From the NCBI GenBank assembly GCA_019114925.1, contig DXEO01000061.1, positions 1-9,232 of the forward strand: 9,232 nucleotides of DNA. Reading direction: 5' to 3'. Below, piece after piece: positions 1 through 6,594 of the stretch. Within the stretch, counting starts at the first letter, position 1, and every line of letters starts with the position of its first letter. The position numbers and the translations under genes were made by a program. The stretch comes from Candidatus Corynebacterium faecipullorum (GTDB lineage: Bacteria > Actinomycetota > Actinomycetes > Mycobacteriales > Mycobacteriaceae). A model generated the notes under the pieces. It had not been told where the DNA came from, searched no databases, and saw only the letters and a program-made list of their open reading frames with translations.

Positions 1-1053
1 GGATACCGAGCCGACAATACGGCCATTGTGGAAAACCGGAGCTCCGGAATCCCCGACCATCGCGCAGACCTGGTTGATGGTGATGCGCTCGGTGCGCTGT
101 AGGGTTATGCCACACGTGCGGCCGGTAGCCACACCGCTCTTGCAGGTAATATCACCCGGCTGGGTGGTGCCACCGATCCCTTGGGCGGTCACACCGTTAT
201 AGCTGCGGGTTACCTCAGCCTGGGAGCCGAACTCGATGAGCGAATAGTCCAGGTTCGCGTTCTTCGCCACCACAGTGCCGGTGGGGCCTACCTGCCAGGA
301 GTCCGCCGAAGACACTGGATCGCCAACATTTCCGCAGTGGCCAGCAGTAATACCAACCTTACGGCCTTCGGCATCAGTGCCGGCTGCCGTCAGCGTGCAC
401 ATGGTGTCCTCGCGGATGTACAGCGGGGTACCCGGGCCGTACAGCGACTTCCCGTCTGTCATCGCAACATTGGATTCCTCGGGGATCTGGGGAGCATCGT
501 AGAAAGAACCCGGAACTCGGTGCAGAATGTAGTCCGCGTGCGGTTTACCAGCAGCGATCTTGGAGAACAGGTCGTTCTTCCACACATAATTCGGGTCCGT
601 GCCCTGGGGGACAAATTCCGGCTGCGTGGCTTCCTCCAACAGTCCGATGGGTGTCGGGTTCGTCAGCGGTTGCCCCATGTTGGCGTTAGCATCAGCATAT
701 TCTTGCGCCGAAGCTAAATCCGGCAGCGAAGTGTTCAAGTTCGCTTGTTGCGTGAGCTGCTGCGCCGCAGGCGAGTTCACAGCGCCAGCAACAGCCTGGG
801 CCGCATCCTTCGATGCCGCCGCGGTTGTTCCGTTGACGGCGGTATCGACGGCGTCGGTCAGCTCTTTGTCCACGGGCTTGGTCTCAATGCCCACAGACTG
901 CAGATCCGCGCGTACCTGGTCGACAAAACCTGCTGAATCAATCTCTGGGAGGGTGGGGAGCTCCTGTGCACCCGCCACTGGGTTACCCAGGAAGAACGCA
1001 CCTGCAAAAGCCGATCCCACAATGGCTTTCTTAAGGTGCGGAATTTTTCTCAT
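1..1053 (-). CDS. Secreted trypsin-fold (S1) serine protease, C-terminal end beyond the window
   Basis: Extracellular serine endopeptidase of the chymotrypsin/alpha-lytic type, with 351 codons visible and the frame open at base 1. The start ATG (1051-1053) has GAGG nine bases upstream. Residues 1-29 form a Sec signal peptide: basic MRK...KK, a hydrophobic core, then AGA before QELP. About residues 30-205 are an Ala/Asp/Gln-rich segment that is probably a pro-region. The catalytic triad is complete: His239 in TAGHC, Asp269 in NLDYSLIEF and Ser336 in GDSGAPV. Several cysteines flank the His and Ser motifs, so disulfides are likely. The family is common in corynebacteria, but the natural substrate cannot be told from sequence. 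The gene is transcribed divergently from the Nudix-like gene. No frameshift is seen in the visible part; only a short C-terminal piece should be missing, since the GDSG motif normally lies near the end of the domain. Confidence 0.93.
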   Translation of the reverse strand, partial: MRKIPHLKKAIVGSAFAGAFFLGNPVAGAQELPTLPEIDSAGFVDQVRADLQSVGIETKPVDKELTDAVDTAVNGTTAAASKDAAQAVAGAVNSPAAQQLTQQANLNTSLPDLASAQEYADANANMGQPLTNPTPIGLLEEATQPEFVPQGTDPNYVWKNDLFSKIAAGKPHADYILHRVPGSFYDAPQIPEESNVAMTDGKSLYGPGTPLYIREDTMCTLTAAGTDAEGRKVGITAGHCGNVGDPVSSADSWQVGPTGTVVAKNANLDYSLIEFGSQAEVTRSYNGVTAQGIGGTTQPGDITCKSGVATGRTCGITLQRTERITINQVCAMVGDSGAPVFHNGRIVGSVS

Positions 1054-1230
1054 TGAGCAATTCCTCTTTTCACTACTTCTCGTATTGGTCTATAAGCCTT
1101 CTTCCATGATGGCACGTGCACTGGCGTAGCCGTTTTCTAACCTGAGGGACTGTGTCCAAGCCGTTACACTACTGACAGCTTTCGGGTGCCCCCTCTCTCC
1201 CTTCACCGTCTCTCGAACCCCACGCAGACC

Positions 1231-1236
1231 TACTAT
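1231..1236 (+). promoter_or_regulatory. -10 box (TACTAT) for a leaderless transcript of the Nudix-like gene
   Basis: TACTAT fits the actinobacterial TAnnnT -10 consensus and lies six bases before the ATG at 1243, so transcription would begin at or next to the start codon. GGAGG at 1237-1241 resembles a Shine-Dalgarno but is only one base from the ATG, too close to serve it. No clear -35 is seen. A second TACACT at 1165-1170 could give a longer leader. Confidence 0.6.
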
Positions 1237-1242
1237 GGAGGC

Positions 1243-1671
1243 ATGTCTGAGACTGCCAATTCTTCGTCATCTCCTGCAGATATTGATGAAATAGTCGCCG
1301 TCATCTTGCGCGATAACCATGGTCGCGTTCTGGTCATCCGCGCCACCGAAACCCCTGAATTCGTCCTGCCGTTTGGCTCTATCAATGACACTATTAACCC
1401 AGCCCACGCTGCCCAGCTCATCGCCCACGAGGCTATTCGGGCCGCGGTTGACGTGTCGAAGCTGCGCCGCTTGGCTACCTACGTCTCAGCGGCAGCTAAT
1501 GACGCCCCACACACCATCCACGCTCACGTCTATGTCTGTGAAGAAGAAATCTCCGTTGCCCATCCTGACCAGGAAATTGCCGAGCTAGCCTGGGTCGATC
1601 CCGCCGCCCCGGACGTCACTATCGCGCCATTACTTAGGGAGAGGGTATTCCCCGCCCTGCAGGAACTCTAG
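1243..1671 (+). CDS. Nudix-fold protein with degenerate catalytic box
   Basis: A 142-residue cytoplasmic protein. Residues after about 14 (DEIVAVILRDNHGRVLVIRA) read as the first strands of a Nudix domain, followed by FVLPFGSI at the place of the usual P-G-G loop, a helix, and a C-terminal half with AHVYVCEEE and ELAWVDP, which match the late strands of the fold. In the helix, where active enzymes have R-E-x-x-E-E-x-G, this protein has H-E-A-I-R-A-A-V. One glutamate of the motif remains, but the E-E pair that binds metal is replaced by Arg-Ala, so diphosphate hydrolysis is doubtful; a binding or regulatory role is possible. I chose ATG 1243 because of the -10 box just upstream; GTG 1186 would add 19 residues of non-conserved sequence. 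The next gene starts 25 bases downstream with its own -10 box. The Nudix call is moderately sure, the loss of activity is inference. Confidence 0.72.
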   Translation: MSETANSSSSPADIDEIVAVILRDNHGRVLVIRATETPEFVLPFGSINDTINPAHAAQLIAHEAIRAAVDVSKLRRLATYVSAAANDAPHTIHAHVYVCEEEISVAHPDQEIAELAWVDPAAPDVTIAPLLRERVFPALQEL

Positions 1672-1683
1672 GTCCATAACGTC

Positions 1684-1689
1684 TAGACT
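1684..1689 (+). promoter_or_regulatory. -10 box (TAGACT) for the DUF4232 lipoprotein gene, leaderless
   Basis: TAGACT ends seven bases before ATG 1697. The sequence in between (CCCCACC) has no Shine-Dalgarno, so a leaderless transcript is likely. The box lies in the 25-base gap after the Nudix-like gene, suggesting that the lipoprotein gene has its own promoter. Confidence 0.6.
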
Positions 1690-1696
1690 CCCCACC

Positions 1697-2377
1697 ATGA
1701 TTACGCAGCGACTACTCCCCGTTCTCGCCGCCGGTTCCCTTGCCCTTGCGCTGGCCGGCTGCGCCACCGACGACAGCACTGACGCCACGCTTTCCTCGGT
1801 CTCCCCAACCACTCAAGCCGCCAGCGCCGAATCCGGAGCTTCAGCACCCGCAGACCCGCAGTCACCTGACGCTGATGCGCAAGATTCTGGGCAAATACCA
1901 CCTGAGACCGGTGACAGCACTGACGCCGCTCACGACACTTCTCAAGCCACAGCCGATGGCGCATGCGCCACGCGGCAACTCGATATCGGATTGTCCAACG
2001 AGCAGGGGGCCGCCGGCTCACGCTTGGCTGACATCACCTTCACCAACACTTCTTCCACGCCGTGTACGTTGAAGGGCTTCCCCGGTGTTTCTGCCGTCAC
2101 CAATGACGACGGCACCCAGCTCGGCCCCGCCGCCGAACGTGAATCAGGCCAAGAGACGACAACCGTCACGCTCGCGCCAGGCCACTCCGCCCGTGCCGGC
2201 CTCAAGATGACCAACATCGGTGTCCTCGATCCAGCTTCCTGCCAATCCCAGGCGGCCGATGGCCTGCGCGTCTACCCGCCCGGCGAAACCGCCAGTGCCT
2301 TCATCCGGGTCGCCGGCTTAGAAGGTTGCGCGGGCGATACCAACTACCTTTCCGTCCAGCCGGTCACCGCAGGTTAA
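1697..2377 (+). CDS. DUF4232 lipoprotein
   Basis: A 226-residue membrane-anchored lipoprotein on the outer face of the cytoplasmic membrane. Residues 1-21 are a lipoprotein signal peptide (MITQR, then a Leu/Ala-rich core) ending in the lipobox L-A-G-C, so Cys22 should be lipidated after cleavage by signal peptidase II. About residues 23-90 are a Ser/Thr/Ala/Asp-rich low-complexity linker. From about residue 92 to the end is a DUF4232 domain, recognised by its opening CATRQL, the ITFTNTSSTPCTLKGFPGV core, the TLAPGHSA strand and a late pair of cysteines. The biochemical role of DUF4232 is unknown; it is frequent in secreted actinobacterial proteins. The start is fixed by the signal peptide and by the -10 box seven bases upstream. 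The gene looks intact and is followed after 47 bases by the next gene. Confidence 0.88.
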   Translation: MITQRLLPVLAAGSLALALAGCATDDSTDATLSSVSPTTQAASAESGASAPADPQSPDADAQDSGQIPPETGDSTDAAHDTSQATADGACATRQLDIGLSNEQGAAGSRLADITFTNTSSTPCTLKGFPGVSAVTNDDGTQLGPAAERESGQETTTVTLAPGHSARAGLKMTNIGVLDPASCQSQAADGLRVYPPGETASAFIRVAGLEGCAGDTNYLSVQPVTAG

Positions 2378-2411
2378 ACCCGCTTAAAACCAGCAGGCGT
2401 TCACATCGGTC

Positions 2412-2417
2412 TACACT
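2412..2417 (+). promoter_or_regulatory. -10 box (TACACT) for the 102-residue gene and DUF1990, leaderless
   Basis: TACACT ends seven bases before ATG 2425. The intervening CGCGGCC offers no ribosome binding site. The same arrangement precedes the genes at 1243, 1697, 3268 and, on the other strand, 8287. Confidence 0.6.
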
Positions 2418-2424
2418 CGCGGCC

Positions 2425-2733
2425 ATGGAATCCAAGAAGCTGACGTCGCTGGTGTTTGGGAACGTTGTGCTGGAATCGCACATGACGAAGACAACTATCG
2501 TCGTTTATTCGGAGGACATGCGCTCATGGCACTTCCGCCCGAGCCCCTATACGGAGCTCAAGGTGCCGCTCGATGAACTACAAGGACAACTGAGTAGAGA
2601 GCGCGCCGAGCTCATCTCAGAGCGCATTTTCGATGACGTCAAACTCGAGCTTGAGGAAAGCTACCCCGGCGGCGTGGACCGCGCACAGAAGGAACTCTGC
2701 GCCTGGCTTCGCCGTGCAGACGACAGGGCTTAA
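2425..2733 (+). CDS. Hypothetical protein, 102 residues
   Basis: I do not recognise this family. The protein begins MESKKLTSLVFGN and has no signal peptide or membrane segment, so it should be cytoplasmic. The first half looks like beta strands (VVLESHMTKTTIVVYS, then SWHFRP), and the second half (from LDELQGQLSRERAELI onward) is charged and probably helical, ending CAWLRRADDRA. The start was chosen at ATG 2425 because of the -10 box just before it; the same frame stays open upstream to 2326, but that part overlaps the end of the lipoprotein gene. It ends three bases before the DUF1990 gene, so the two are probably co-transcribed and translationally linked. Codon use is like its neighbours. 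Real gene: fairly sure. Function: unknown. Confidence 0.7.
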   Translation: MESKKLTSLVFGNVVLESHMTKTTIVVYSEDMRSWHFRPSPYTELKVPLDELQGQLSRERAELISERIFDDVKLELEESYPGGVDRAQKELCAWLRRADDRA

Positions 2734-2736
2734 GCG

Positions 2737-3183
2737 ATGCCCGAGCCACTCTCCTACTCCTCCACCGAGGGCTTCCCGCAGCTGCACATGTCCCGCGCCA
2801 TCGACGCTGAATTCGATGAGGCCGCAGACAAGCTTTTCCACTGGGGCCTGCAGCGCAGCGGCCTCTTCCGGGTGCAGCCCAGCCACGCCATCGTAAAAGT
2901 AGGAGCGGAGGTTTCCCTCGGATTGGGGCCGTGGGAGTTTCGCTGCCGAGTGGTGGATGTATTCCGCGAGGAGGGCCGCTGCGGCTTTACCTACGGCACC
3001 CTTCCCGGGCATATCGAGCGCGGCGAGGAGACCTTCACATTATAACGCCTGCGGGATGGGCGCACGCTGCTGCTTGTCGACGCCTCCTCCCAGCCCGCCC
3101 GCCTTAGCTTCCTACGCCCACTTCTCGATATTCCCCGGCGCGCGCTGATCCGCTTTTTCTACCTGCACGCTTTGGATGACTAG
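2737..3183 (+). pseudogene. DUF1990 family gene interrupted by an in-frame TAA
   Basis: The frame opens with MPEPLSYSSTEG and carries the family's hallmarks: HWGLQRSGLFRV, then EVSLGLGPWEFRCRVV and the signature GFTYGTLPGHIERGEETF. A TAA at 3043-3045 stops it after 102 residues. The same frame then continues for 45 sense codons (RLRDGRTLLLVDAS..., IPRRALIRFFYLHALDD) to TAG 3181-3183, and this segment matches the expected C-terminal end of the family (an Arg-rich final helix ending in Y-L-x-A-L). The full frame would be about 148 residues, close to the usual family size. A single C-to-T or G-to-T change of a Gln or Glu codon would explain the stop. The gene lies three bases after the upstream hypothetical gene. 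The role of DUF1990 is not established. A truncated product lacking the last third is probably not functional; readthrough or a sequence error are alternatives. Confidence 0.82.
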
Positions 3184-3193
3184 CAGCGGGGTG

Positions 3194-3238
3194 TCAATGG
3201 GGGGCCACTCCCCCTGAGTTCTGCGCTCGCCTAGCGAG
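3194..3238. other. Two small hairpins between the DUF1990 remnant and the VWA gene
   Basis: A GGGGG/CCCCC stem (3199-3203 with 3210-3214, six-base loop, partly extended by TCA/TGA) is followed by CTCGC/GCGAG (3226-3230 with 3234-3238, loop CTA). Neither has a T-run, so an intrinsic terminator is not well supported. They could be a weak terminator or a protein-binding site upstream of the VWA promoter. Confidence 0.3.
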
Positions 3239-3254
3239 GCACCCACAAGACATG

Positions 3255-3260
3255 TAACCT
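3255..3260 (+). promoter_or_regulatory. -10 box (TAACCT) upstream of the VWA gene, placed for a leaderless start at ATG 3268
   Basis: TAACCT ends seven bases before ATG 3268, the same geometry as for three other plus-strand genes here. That ATG is in a different frame from the VWA protein and opens a 15-codon frame (MHTFPRHTFRPHLQP) that stops at TAG 3313-3315, overlapping the GTG of the VWA frame by one base. This is a main reason to suspect a one-base loss in the signal peptide region. Confidence 0.55.
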
Positions 3261-3314
3261 AACTCACATGCACACTTTCCCTCGCCATACTTTCCGCCCC
3301 CACTTACAGCCTTA

Positions 3315-5138
3315 GTGACCATACTCGCGGTGTTAGCCGCGGCAGCTGCAACCGGGATGCTTCCCTTAGCCTCCGCGGAAGACAAACCTTCCGAATCGGC
3401 CAACTCCACGTCCAGCAGCATGGCCCCCACCATGGTGGTCTTCGATTCCTCCGGTTCCATAATCACCAACGATGCCGGCGGCCAGACCCGCATCGACGCC
3501 ACCAAAGATGCCGCCCGCACCTTCATCACCGAAGCCGGGGATGACGCCCCTCTGGGGCTTGTCACCTATGGTGGCAACACCGGCGAGGCTTTCGAAGATG
3601 AGGCAGCCGGTTGCCAGGACATCACCGTGGTAACGCCACCTGAGGCAGGCAATTCCGACAAGATGATTTCCCATATGGATGGCTTGCAGCTACAAGGTTT
3701 CACCCCCATCGGCGAATCTCTGCGCAAGGCCGCGGCCGAGCTACCAAAGGAAGGCCAACGTAGCATCATCTTGGTCTCGGATGGCGTTGCCACCTGTACC
3801 CCGCCACCAGTCTGCGATGTAGCGAAGGAACTCAAAGAACAGGGCATCGACCTAGTCATCAACACCGTCGGCTTCAACGTTGAGCCCGAGGCACAACAGG
3901 AACTGCAGTGCATTGCCGACGCCACCGGCGGAACCTATGCCGACGCCTCCGACGCCGATAGCTTGGCCAAGGAGCTGAACCGCGCAGCACCCCGCACCTT
4001 CAACGCCTACGAGTCCAACCTGGAGGAGATCGAAGGCGGCGAATCCGAAGGTTCCGCGGCCAAGGTAGGCCGTGAGGTAGAGGCTTTCTCCACGACGCTC
4101 CTCCCCGCAGGGGGTAAAGGACACTCGGCTGAATCTAACTCCTTCTTCACCACCCCGATTGCTGAAGGCGAACGTGTGGTCATCAGCGCTACCACCACCC
4201 AAACCCCCAGCATCAACAACTTCCGAAAAGGTGGAATACTGTACTTGAGAGTTCAAGCAGCCGAGCTATCTTGTGAGCTCGCTTTCTCCATCCGACGGGG
4301 AGGTGACTGGAAGCAGGATGAAGAGCTCGGTGTGGAAGTGACCATCACCCGCTTCGGCGAACCGGATATGGAGGGCCAACCAGATCCAGTCGAAGAAAAG
4401 ACCCCAGTAGACCCAGTTACAGTATCCGGTGACCCCGCCGAGGTAACTGCTGGAACGTGGTTCACCGACGCTACTGAGCTCACCCCTCAGCAGCCAGTGC
4501 GCGCGCAGATTGTTCCTGGCGAAACGCACTTTTATCGCATTTCTGCTGAACACGGGCAACAGGTTGCTGGCTTGGTCTCCATAGTCGAAGAAGCTGATGA
4601 CTTTGACAACAACGGACCGGGTGACACCTTGATCGTTACCGCGTGTAACGAAGCCCGGGCACAGATTGACGTGGAGGGGTCCCGCACGATCATTCGGAAA
4701 GACGTCAAAGCAGATTTCAGCTACCCCGCGCCCATCCCCTTTGCCAACCGCTATGGGGGATCCCACAACGATGGTTCGGGAGGCTTAGGAATTGAGAACG
4801 TGTGGCAGGGCGGCGAGCAATACATTGCCGTCAATTACGAGAAGCTTCTGACTGAACAAGAAATCGACGAAAACACCCAGCTGCCGGTGCTTACTTATGA
4901 TTTGGTTGCGGACGCAGTGGGTGATCCCGTTCCGGAGCCAACTTTTGCACCGGTCAAGCTTGAGACTGAGAAGCCTTCTGAGCCTGCAGAAAAGGAAGGT
5001 ACCGAAAACCGCGCGCAGGACAACGATGACTCCTCGCTCTTCTCCGGCTTTCCCTTCCTTTTGGCAAGACTCGGATTCCTAGTCCTCATCGGCCTCATCA
5101 TCGCTCTGGTTGTTGCCATCAGGAACCTCAACCGCTAG
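3315..5138 (+). CDS. Secreted, membrane-anchored von Willebrand factor A domain protein
   Basis: A 607-residue exported protein with a C-terminal anchor. Counting from GTG 3315, the N-terminus is hydrophobic (TILAVLAAAAATGMLPLASA, then EDKP) with a likely cleavage after Ala21. The VWA domain spans about residues 38-232 with a complete MIDAS metal site: Asp44-x-Ser46-x-Ser48 (DSSGS), Thr130 in GFTPIGESL and Asp156 in SDGVATC. Cysteines in the TCTPPPVC segment and the later LQCIADATGG are typical of an actinobacterial VWA subfamily. About residues 240-570 form an unrecognised extracellular region with a Pro/Glu-rich linker near 350-370. A membrane helix (about 583-603) and a short RNLNR tail end the protein. 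The domain suggests metal-dependent binding to a protein or surface ligand; the partner is unknown. The GTG start has no ribosome site and lacks the basic residues of a signal peptide, so the true start is probably ATG 3268 before a one-base deletion. Confidence 0.88.
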   Translation: MTILAVLAAAAATGMLPLASAEDKPSESANSTSSSMAPTMVVFDSSGSIITNDAGGQTRIDATKDAARTFITEAGDDAPLGLVTYGGNTGEAFEDEAAGCQDITVVTPPEAGNSDKMISHMDGLQLQGFTPIGESLRKAAAELPKEGQRSIILVSDGVATCTPPPVCDVAKELKEQGIDLVINTVGFNVEPEAQQELQCIADATGGTYADASDADSLAKELNRAAPRTFNAYESNLEEIEGGESEGSAAKVGREVEAFSTTLLPAGGKGHSAESNSFFTTPIAEGERVVISATTTQTPSINNFRKGGILYLRVQAAELSCELAFSIRRGGDWKQDEELGVEVTITRFGEPDMEGQPDPVEEKTPVDPVTVSGDPAEVTAGTWFTDATELTPQQPVRAQIVPGETHFYRISAEHGQQVAGLVSIVEEADDFDNNGPGDTLIVTACNEARAQIDVEGSRTIIRKDVKADFSYPAPIPFANRYGGSHNDGSGGLGIENVWQGGEQYIAVNYEKLLTEQEIDENTQLPVLTYDLVADAVGDPVPEPTFAPVKLETEKPSEPAEKEGTENRAQDNDDSSLFSGFPFLLARLGFLVLIGLIIALVVAIRNLNR

Positions 5139-5149
5139 CCACGCTAGCG
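5133..5149. repeat. Perfect 7-bp inverted repeat over the VWA stop codon
   Basis: CGCTAGC (5133-5139) and GCTAGCG (5143-5149) pair perfectly around the loop CAC and contain the TAG stop of the VWA gene. It lies just before the larger palindromic terminator and may add to it or protect the 3' end of the message. Confidence 0.45.
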
Positions 5150-5157
5150 ACGAATGT

Positions 5158-5172
5158 CGTTCACGGTAAATA
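5158..5172 (+). repeat. 15-base direct repeat, copy 1 (CGTTCACGGTAAATA)
   Basis: The 15 bases are identical to 6595-6609, and both copies continue into two variable bases, GCCCC, an A-rich stretch and TC. Here the arm belongs to a full palindrome. The two copies bracket the frameshifted small gene and the aspartate dehydrogenase gene. Confidence 0.75.
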
Positions 5173-5214
5173 GTGCCCCGAATCTTCAAAGATTTCGGGG
5201 CTTATTTACGGTGA
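5161..5214 (+). terminator. Large palindromic terminator after the VWA gene
   Basis: The inner stem GCCCCGAA (5175-5182) pairs with TTCGGGGC (5194-5201), with further pairing toward the loop. The outer arms TCACGGTAAATA (5161-5172) and TATTTACGGTGA (5203-5214) pair with one mismatch. The stem is followed by the T-rich TTATTTA on the plus strand and preceded by TAAATA, so it could act on both strands. The arm is repeated at 6595-6609, which suggests a dispersed repeat family rather than a one-off terminator. Confidence 0.75.
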
Positions 5215-5224
5215 CTGCATCTTT

Positions 5225-5230
5225 TAAACT
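5225..5230 (+). promoter_or_regulatory. Possible -10 box (TAAACT) for the small gene at 5288
   Basis: TAAACT fits TAnnnT and would start transcription near 5237, giving a leader of about 50 bases that carries the Shine-Dalgarno at 5272-5279. No convincing -35 is seen. Confidence 0.35.
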
Positions 5231-5271
5231 ACCCCCTAGCGGAGACCGCGCGGGCGACTATTGCTGTGCTT

Positions 5272-5279
5272 AAAGGAGG
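5272..5279 (+). promoter_or_regulatory. Strong Shine-Dalgarno (AAAGGAGG) fixing the start at ATG 5288
   Basis: AAAGGAGG is near-perfectly complementary to the 16S 3' end and lies eight bases before ATG 5288. It marks that start as real although the frame breaks soon after, and contrasts with the leaderless starts elsewhere in the window. Confidence 0.75.
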
Positions 5280-5287
5280 GAACCGAC

Positions 5288-5678
5288 ATGTTCTATTCGA
5301 GTGACGCGAAGTCCACAAACGAAGAAGGGCGCAACGAACAAGGGGAATTGGACATAGTGCGCTTCTCGTGGGACCGATCAGGAGCCGCATCCACCCCCGG
5401 ACGATGTCACAAACTACTATTCCGAAATTCAAGCTCAGCTAGACGGTAAGGACTGGACCCAACCGCCCGTCGAAATTACCGTCGGCGCACACCCCGACAA
5501 TACGTACACGCTTTTCTTACCGCCGCGCATTAGCCTGTCCGACTGGATAAATCGCGCCGACAAGGCATATTGGCTCGACTTCCTAATCTATATGGATAGT
5601 CAGTATTTCAACGATGAGGAACAGAAGCATCGGGTTGACCTTGCTTTGCTCATCGAAGCGCGCCGTTCCGGAGCATAA
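5288..5678 (+). pseudogene. Hypothetical protein gene with a +1 frameshift in a run of five C
   Basis: The frame starting at ATG 5288 reads MFYSSDAKSTNEEGRN through VRFSWDRSGAASTP and then degenerates into Arg/Ser-rich sequence ending at a stop near 5449. From about 5400 another frame reads convincingly as protein: DDVTNYYSEIQAQLDGKDW, an ITVGAHPDNTYTLFLPP segment, then aromatic-rich ISLSDWINRADKAYWLDFLIY, ending EARRSGA at TAA 5676-5678. Removing one C from the C5 run at 5394-5398 joins them as ...AASTPDDVTNYY..., an acidic protein of 129 residues. I do not recognise the family; it has no signal peptide or membrane segment. It ends six bases before the stop of the convergent aspartate dehydrogenase gene. 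The extra C may be a real mutation, a phase-variable tract (short for that) or a sequence error. Confidence 0.75.
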
Positions 5679-5684
5679 GCGCTA

Positions 5685-6515
5685 CTATTGCAGCGGATCT
5701 AACGCATGTCTTAAAGTGTGCGCAACCGACAAGGCCGTAATGGCAGAGGTTTTAGGGTTCACGGGATGCGGAGAAGATTCGCTAACCAGAGAGAACGTAC
5801 CGGCCGAGCCTGAAACCTCGATGTCATGACGTGTTTTAATCAGATTCGGAGAAGCAACTAGTTCCACCGATACACGCTCAAGCGATCGCGCAAGCAACTC
5901 GTCATCGCTGGAGCCTCTGCCGCGAGTTGCCCAAGCAAGAGCGACGGAAACATTGACATTGCCAGGAAATTTTGCAATCGCGTCACTAGGCCTGCCGCTG
6001 AAAAGTACAAACGGTGCTGTTGCGTTTTCTAATTGAGCACGCTCAGCACCACTCATCCAGCCTTGAATGAGAGACTCCGCATTCTTGGTCGTCCGAATCC
6101 TTACGGTATCCACGGCAGTTGACTCTGCTAATGCCGCCCACAAATCGAATCCGCCGATCGCACCGGAGGTGACATGTACTTTCCCAGGCCCAGACAACAG
6201 TGCTTGGCGCGCGTCAGGATTAGCCAAAGCGCCTACCGAGGTCAGCACCAAATCTTTGCCACGGGAAATCACTGCCGGTCCGTGTTCTTTCGCCGCTGCA
6301 ACGCCCGCGCATTCAACCACGATATCGTGGGCATCGATGAGCTCCGCAAGGTTGTCATCGCACAGTGATACTCCCAGAGTGCCGCGTTCTCGGTGCGCGG
6401 CAGCATCGCGAACAAATGCACTGACTTCGAATTCAGATGGGTCAAAAAGTGACACCAATTGGCGCCCGATCGCGCCAAAACCAAGGAGCAACACTCGTGG
6501 AGCCGAAGCAGACAT
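5685..6515 (-). CDS. nadX: L-aspartate dehydrogenase (NadX family)
   Basis: A 276-residue cytoplasmic NAD(P)-dependent oxidoreductase. Family members oxidise L-aspartate to iminoaspartate (or oxaloacetate plus ammonia), a possible entry to NAD synthesis. An N-terminal Rossmann fold opens RVLLLGFGAIGRQL with Gly12-x-Gly14-x-x-Gly17. The C-terminal catalytic domain shows the family's conserved blocks in order: SGAIGGFDLW, RTTKNAES, FPGNVNVSVAL, RHDIEVSGSAGTFS with the likely catalytic histidine, and NPKTSAITALSVAH. The length is normal for the family (about 250-280) and the gene looks intact. The start ATG 6513-6515 has GGAGG at 6522-6526 with six bases of spacing. A possible -10, TAGAGT, lies at 6554-6559 on this strand. 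No nadA or nadC is nearby, so a role in NAD synthesis rests on family knowledge alone. Base composition looks less GC-rich than the pirin region, and the gene lies between copies of a repeat, so transfer is possible. Confidence 0.88.
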   Translation of the reverse strand: MSASAPRVLLLGFGAIGRQLVSLFDPSEFEVSAFVRDAAAHRERGTLGVSLCDDNLAELIDAHDIVVECAGVAAAKEHGPAVISRGKDLVLTSVGALANPDARQALLSGPGKVHVTSGAIGGFDLWAALAESTAVDTVRIRTTKNAESLIQGWMSGAERAQLENATAPFVLFSGRPSDAIAKFPGNVNVSVALAWATRGRGSSDDELLARSLERVSVELVASPNLIKTRHDIEVSGSAGTFSLVSESSPHPVNPKTSAITALSVAHTLRHALDPLQ

Positions 6516-6553
6516 GACAATCCTCCATTACCGTCCGGTTTAGATGTGAACCC

Positions 6554-6559
6554 ACTCTA
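6554..6559 (-). promoter_or_regulatory. Possible -10 box (TAGAGT) for the aspartate dehydrogenase gene
   Basis: TAGAGT on the minus strand would start transcription about 30 bases before ATG 6515, leaving room for the GGAGG site. No good -35 is seen. A perfect palindrome, TGAACGTTCA (6591-6600), lies further upstream and could be an operator or simply the edge of the repeat. Confidence 0.35.
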
Positions 6560-6594
6560 TCCCCAAGTCTCCCAGGCCCCGTGTCGAACCTGAA

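Noticed and set aside
181..1129. Plus-strand open frames opposite the protease gene
   Set aside because: They are antisense to a minus-strand frame with signal peptide and a complete catalytic triad; their translations look like no protein family.
1186..1242. GTG 1186 as start of the Nudix-like gene
   Set aside because: It would add MPPLSLHRLSNPTQTYYGG, which is not Nudix-like and would place the TACTAT box inside the coding sequence.
3194..3217. G5/C5 hairpin as an intrinsic terminator
   Set aside because: The stem is short and no T-run follows on either strand; kept only as a low-confidence structural feature.
3268..3315. A genuine 15-codon regulatory leader peptide
   Set aside because: Not excluded, but its sequence looks like the basic n-region of the VWA signal peptide and shows no attenuator-like codon run, so a frameshift is simpler.
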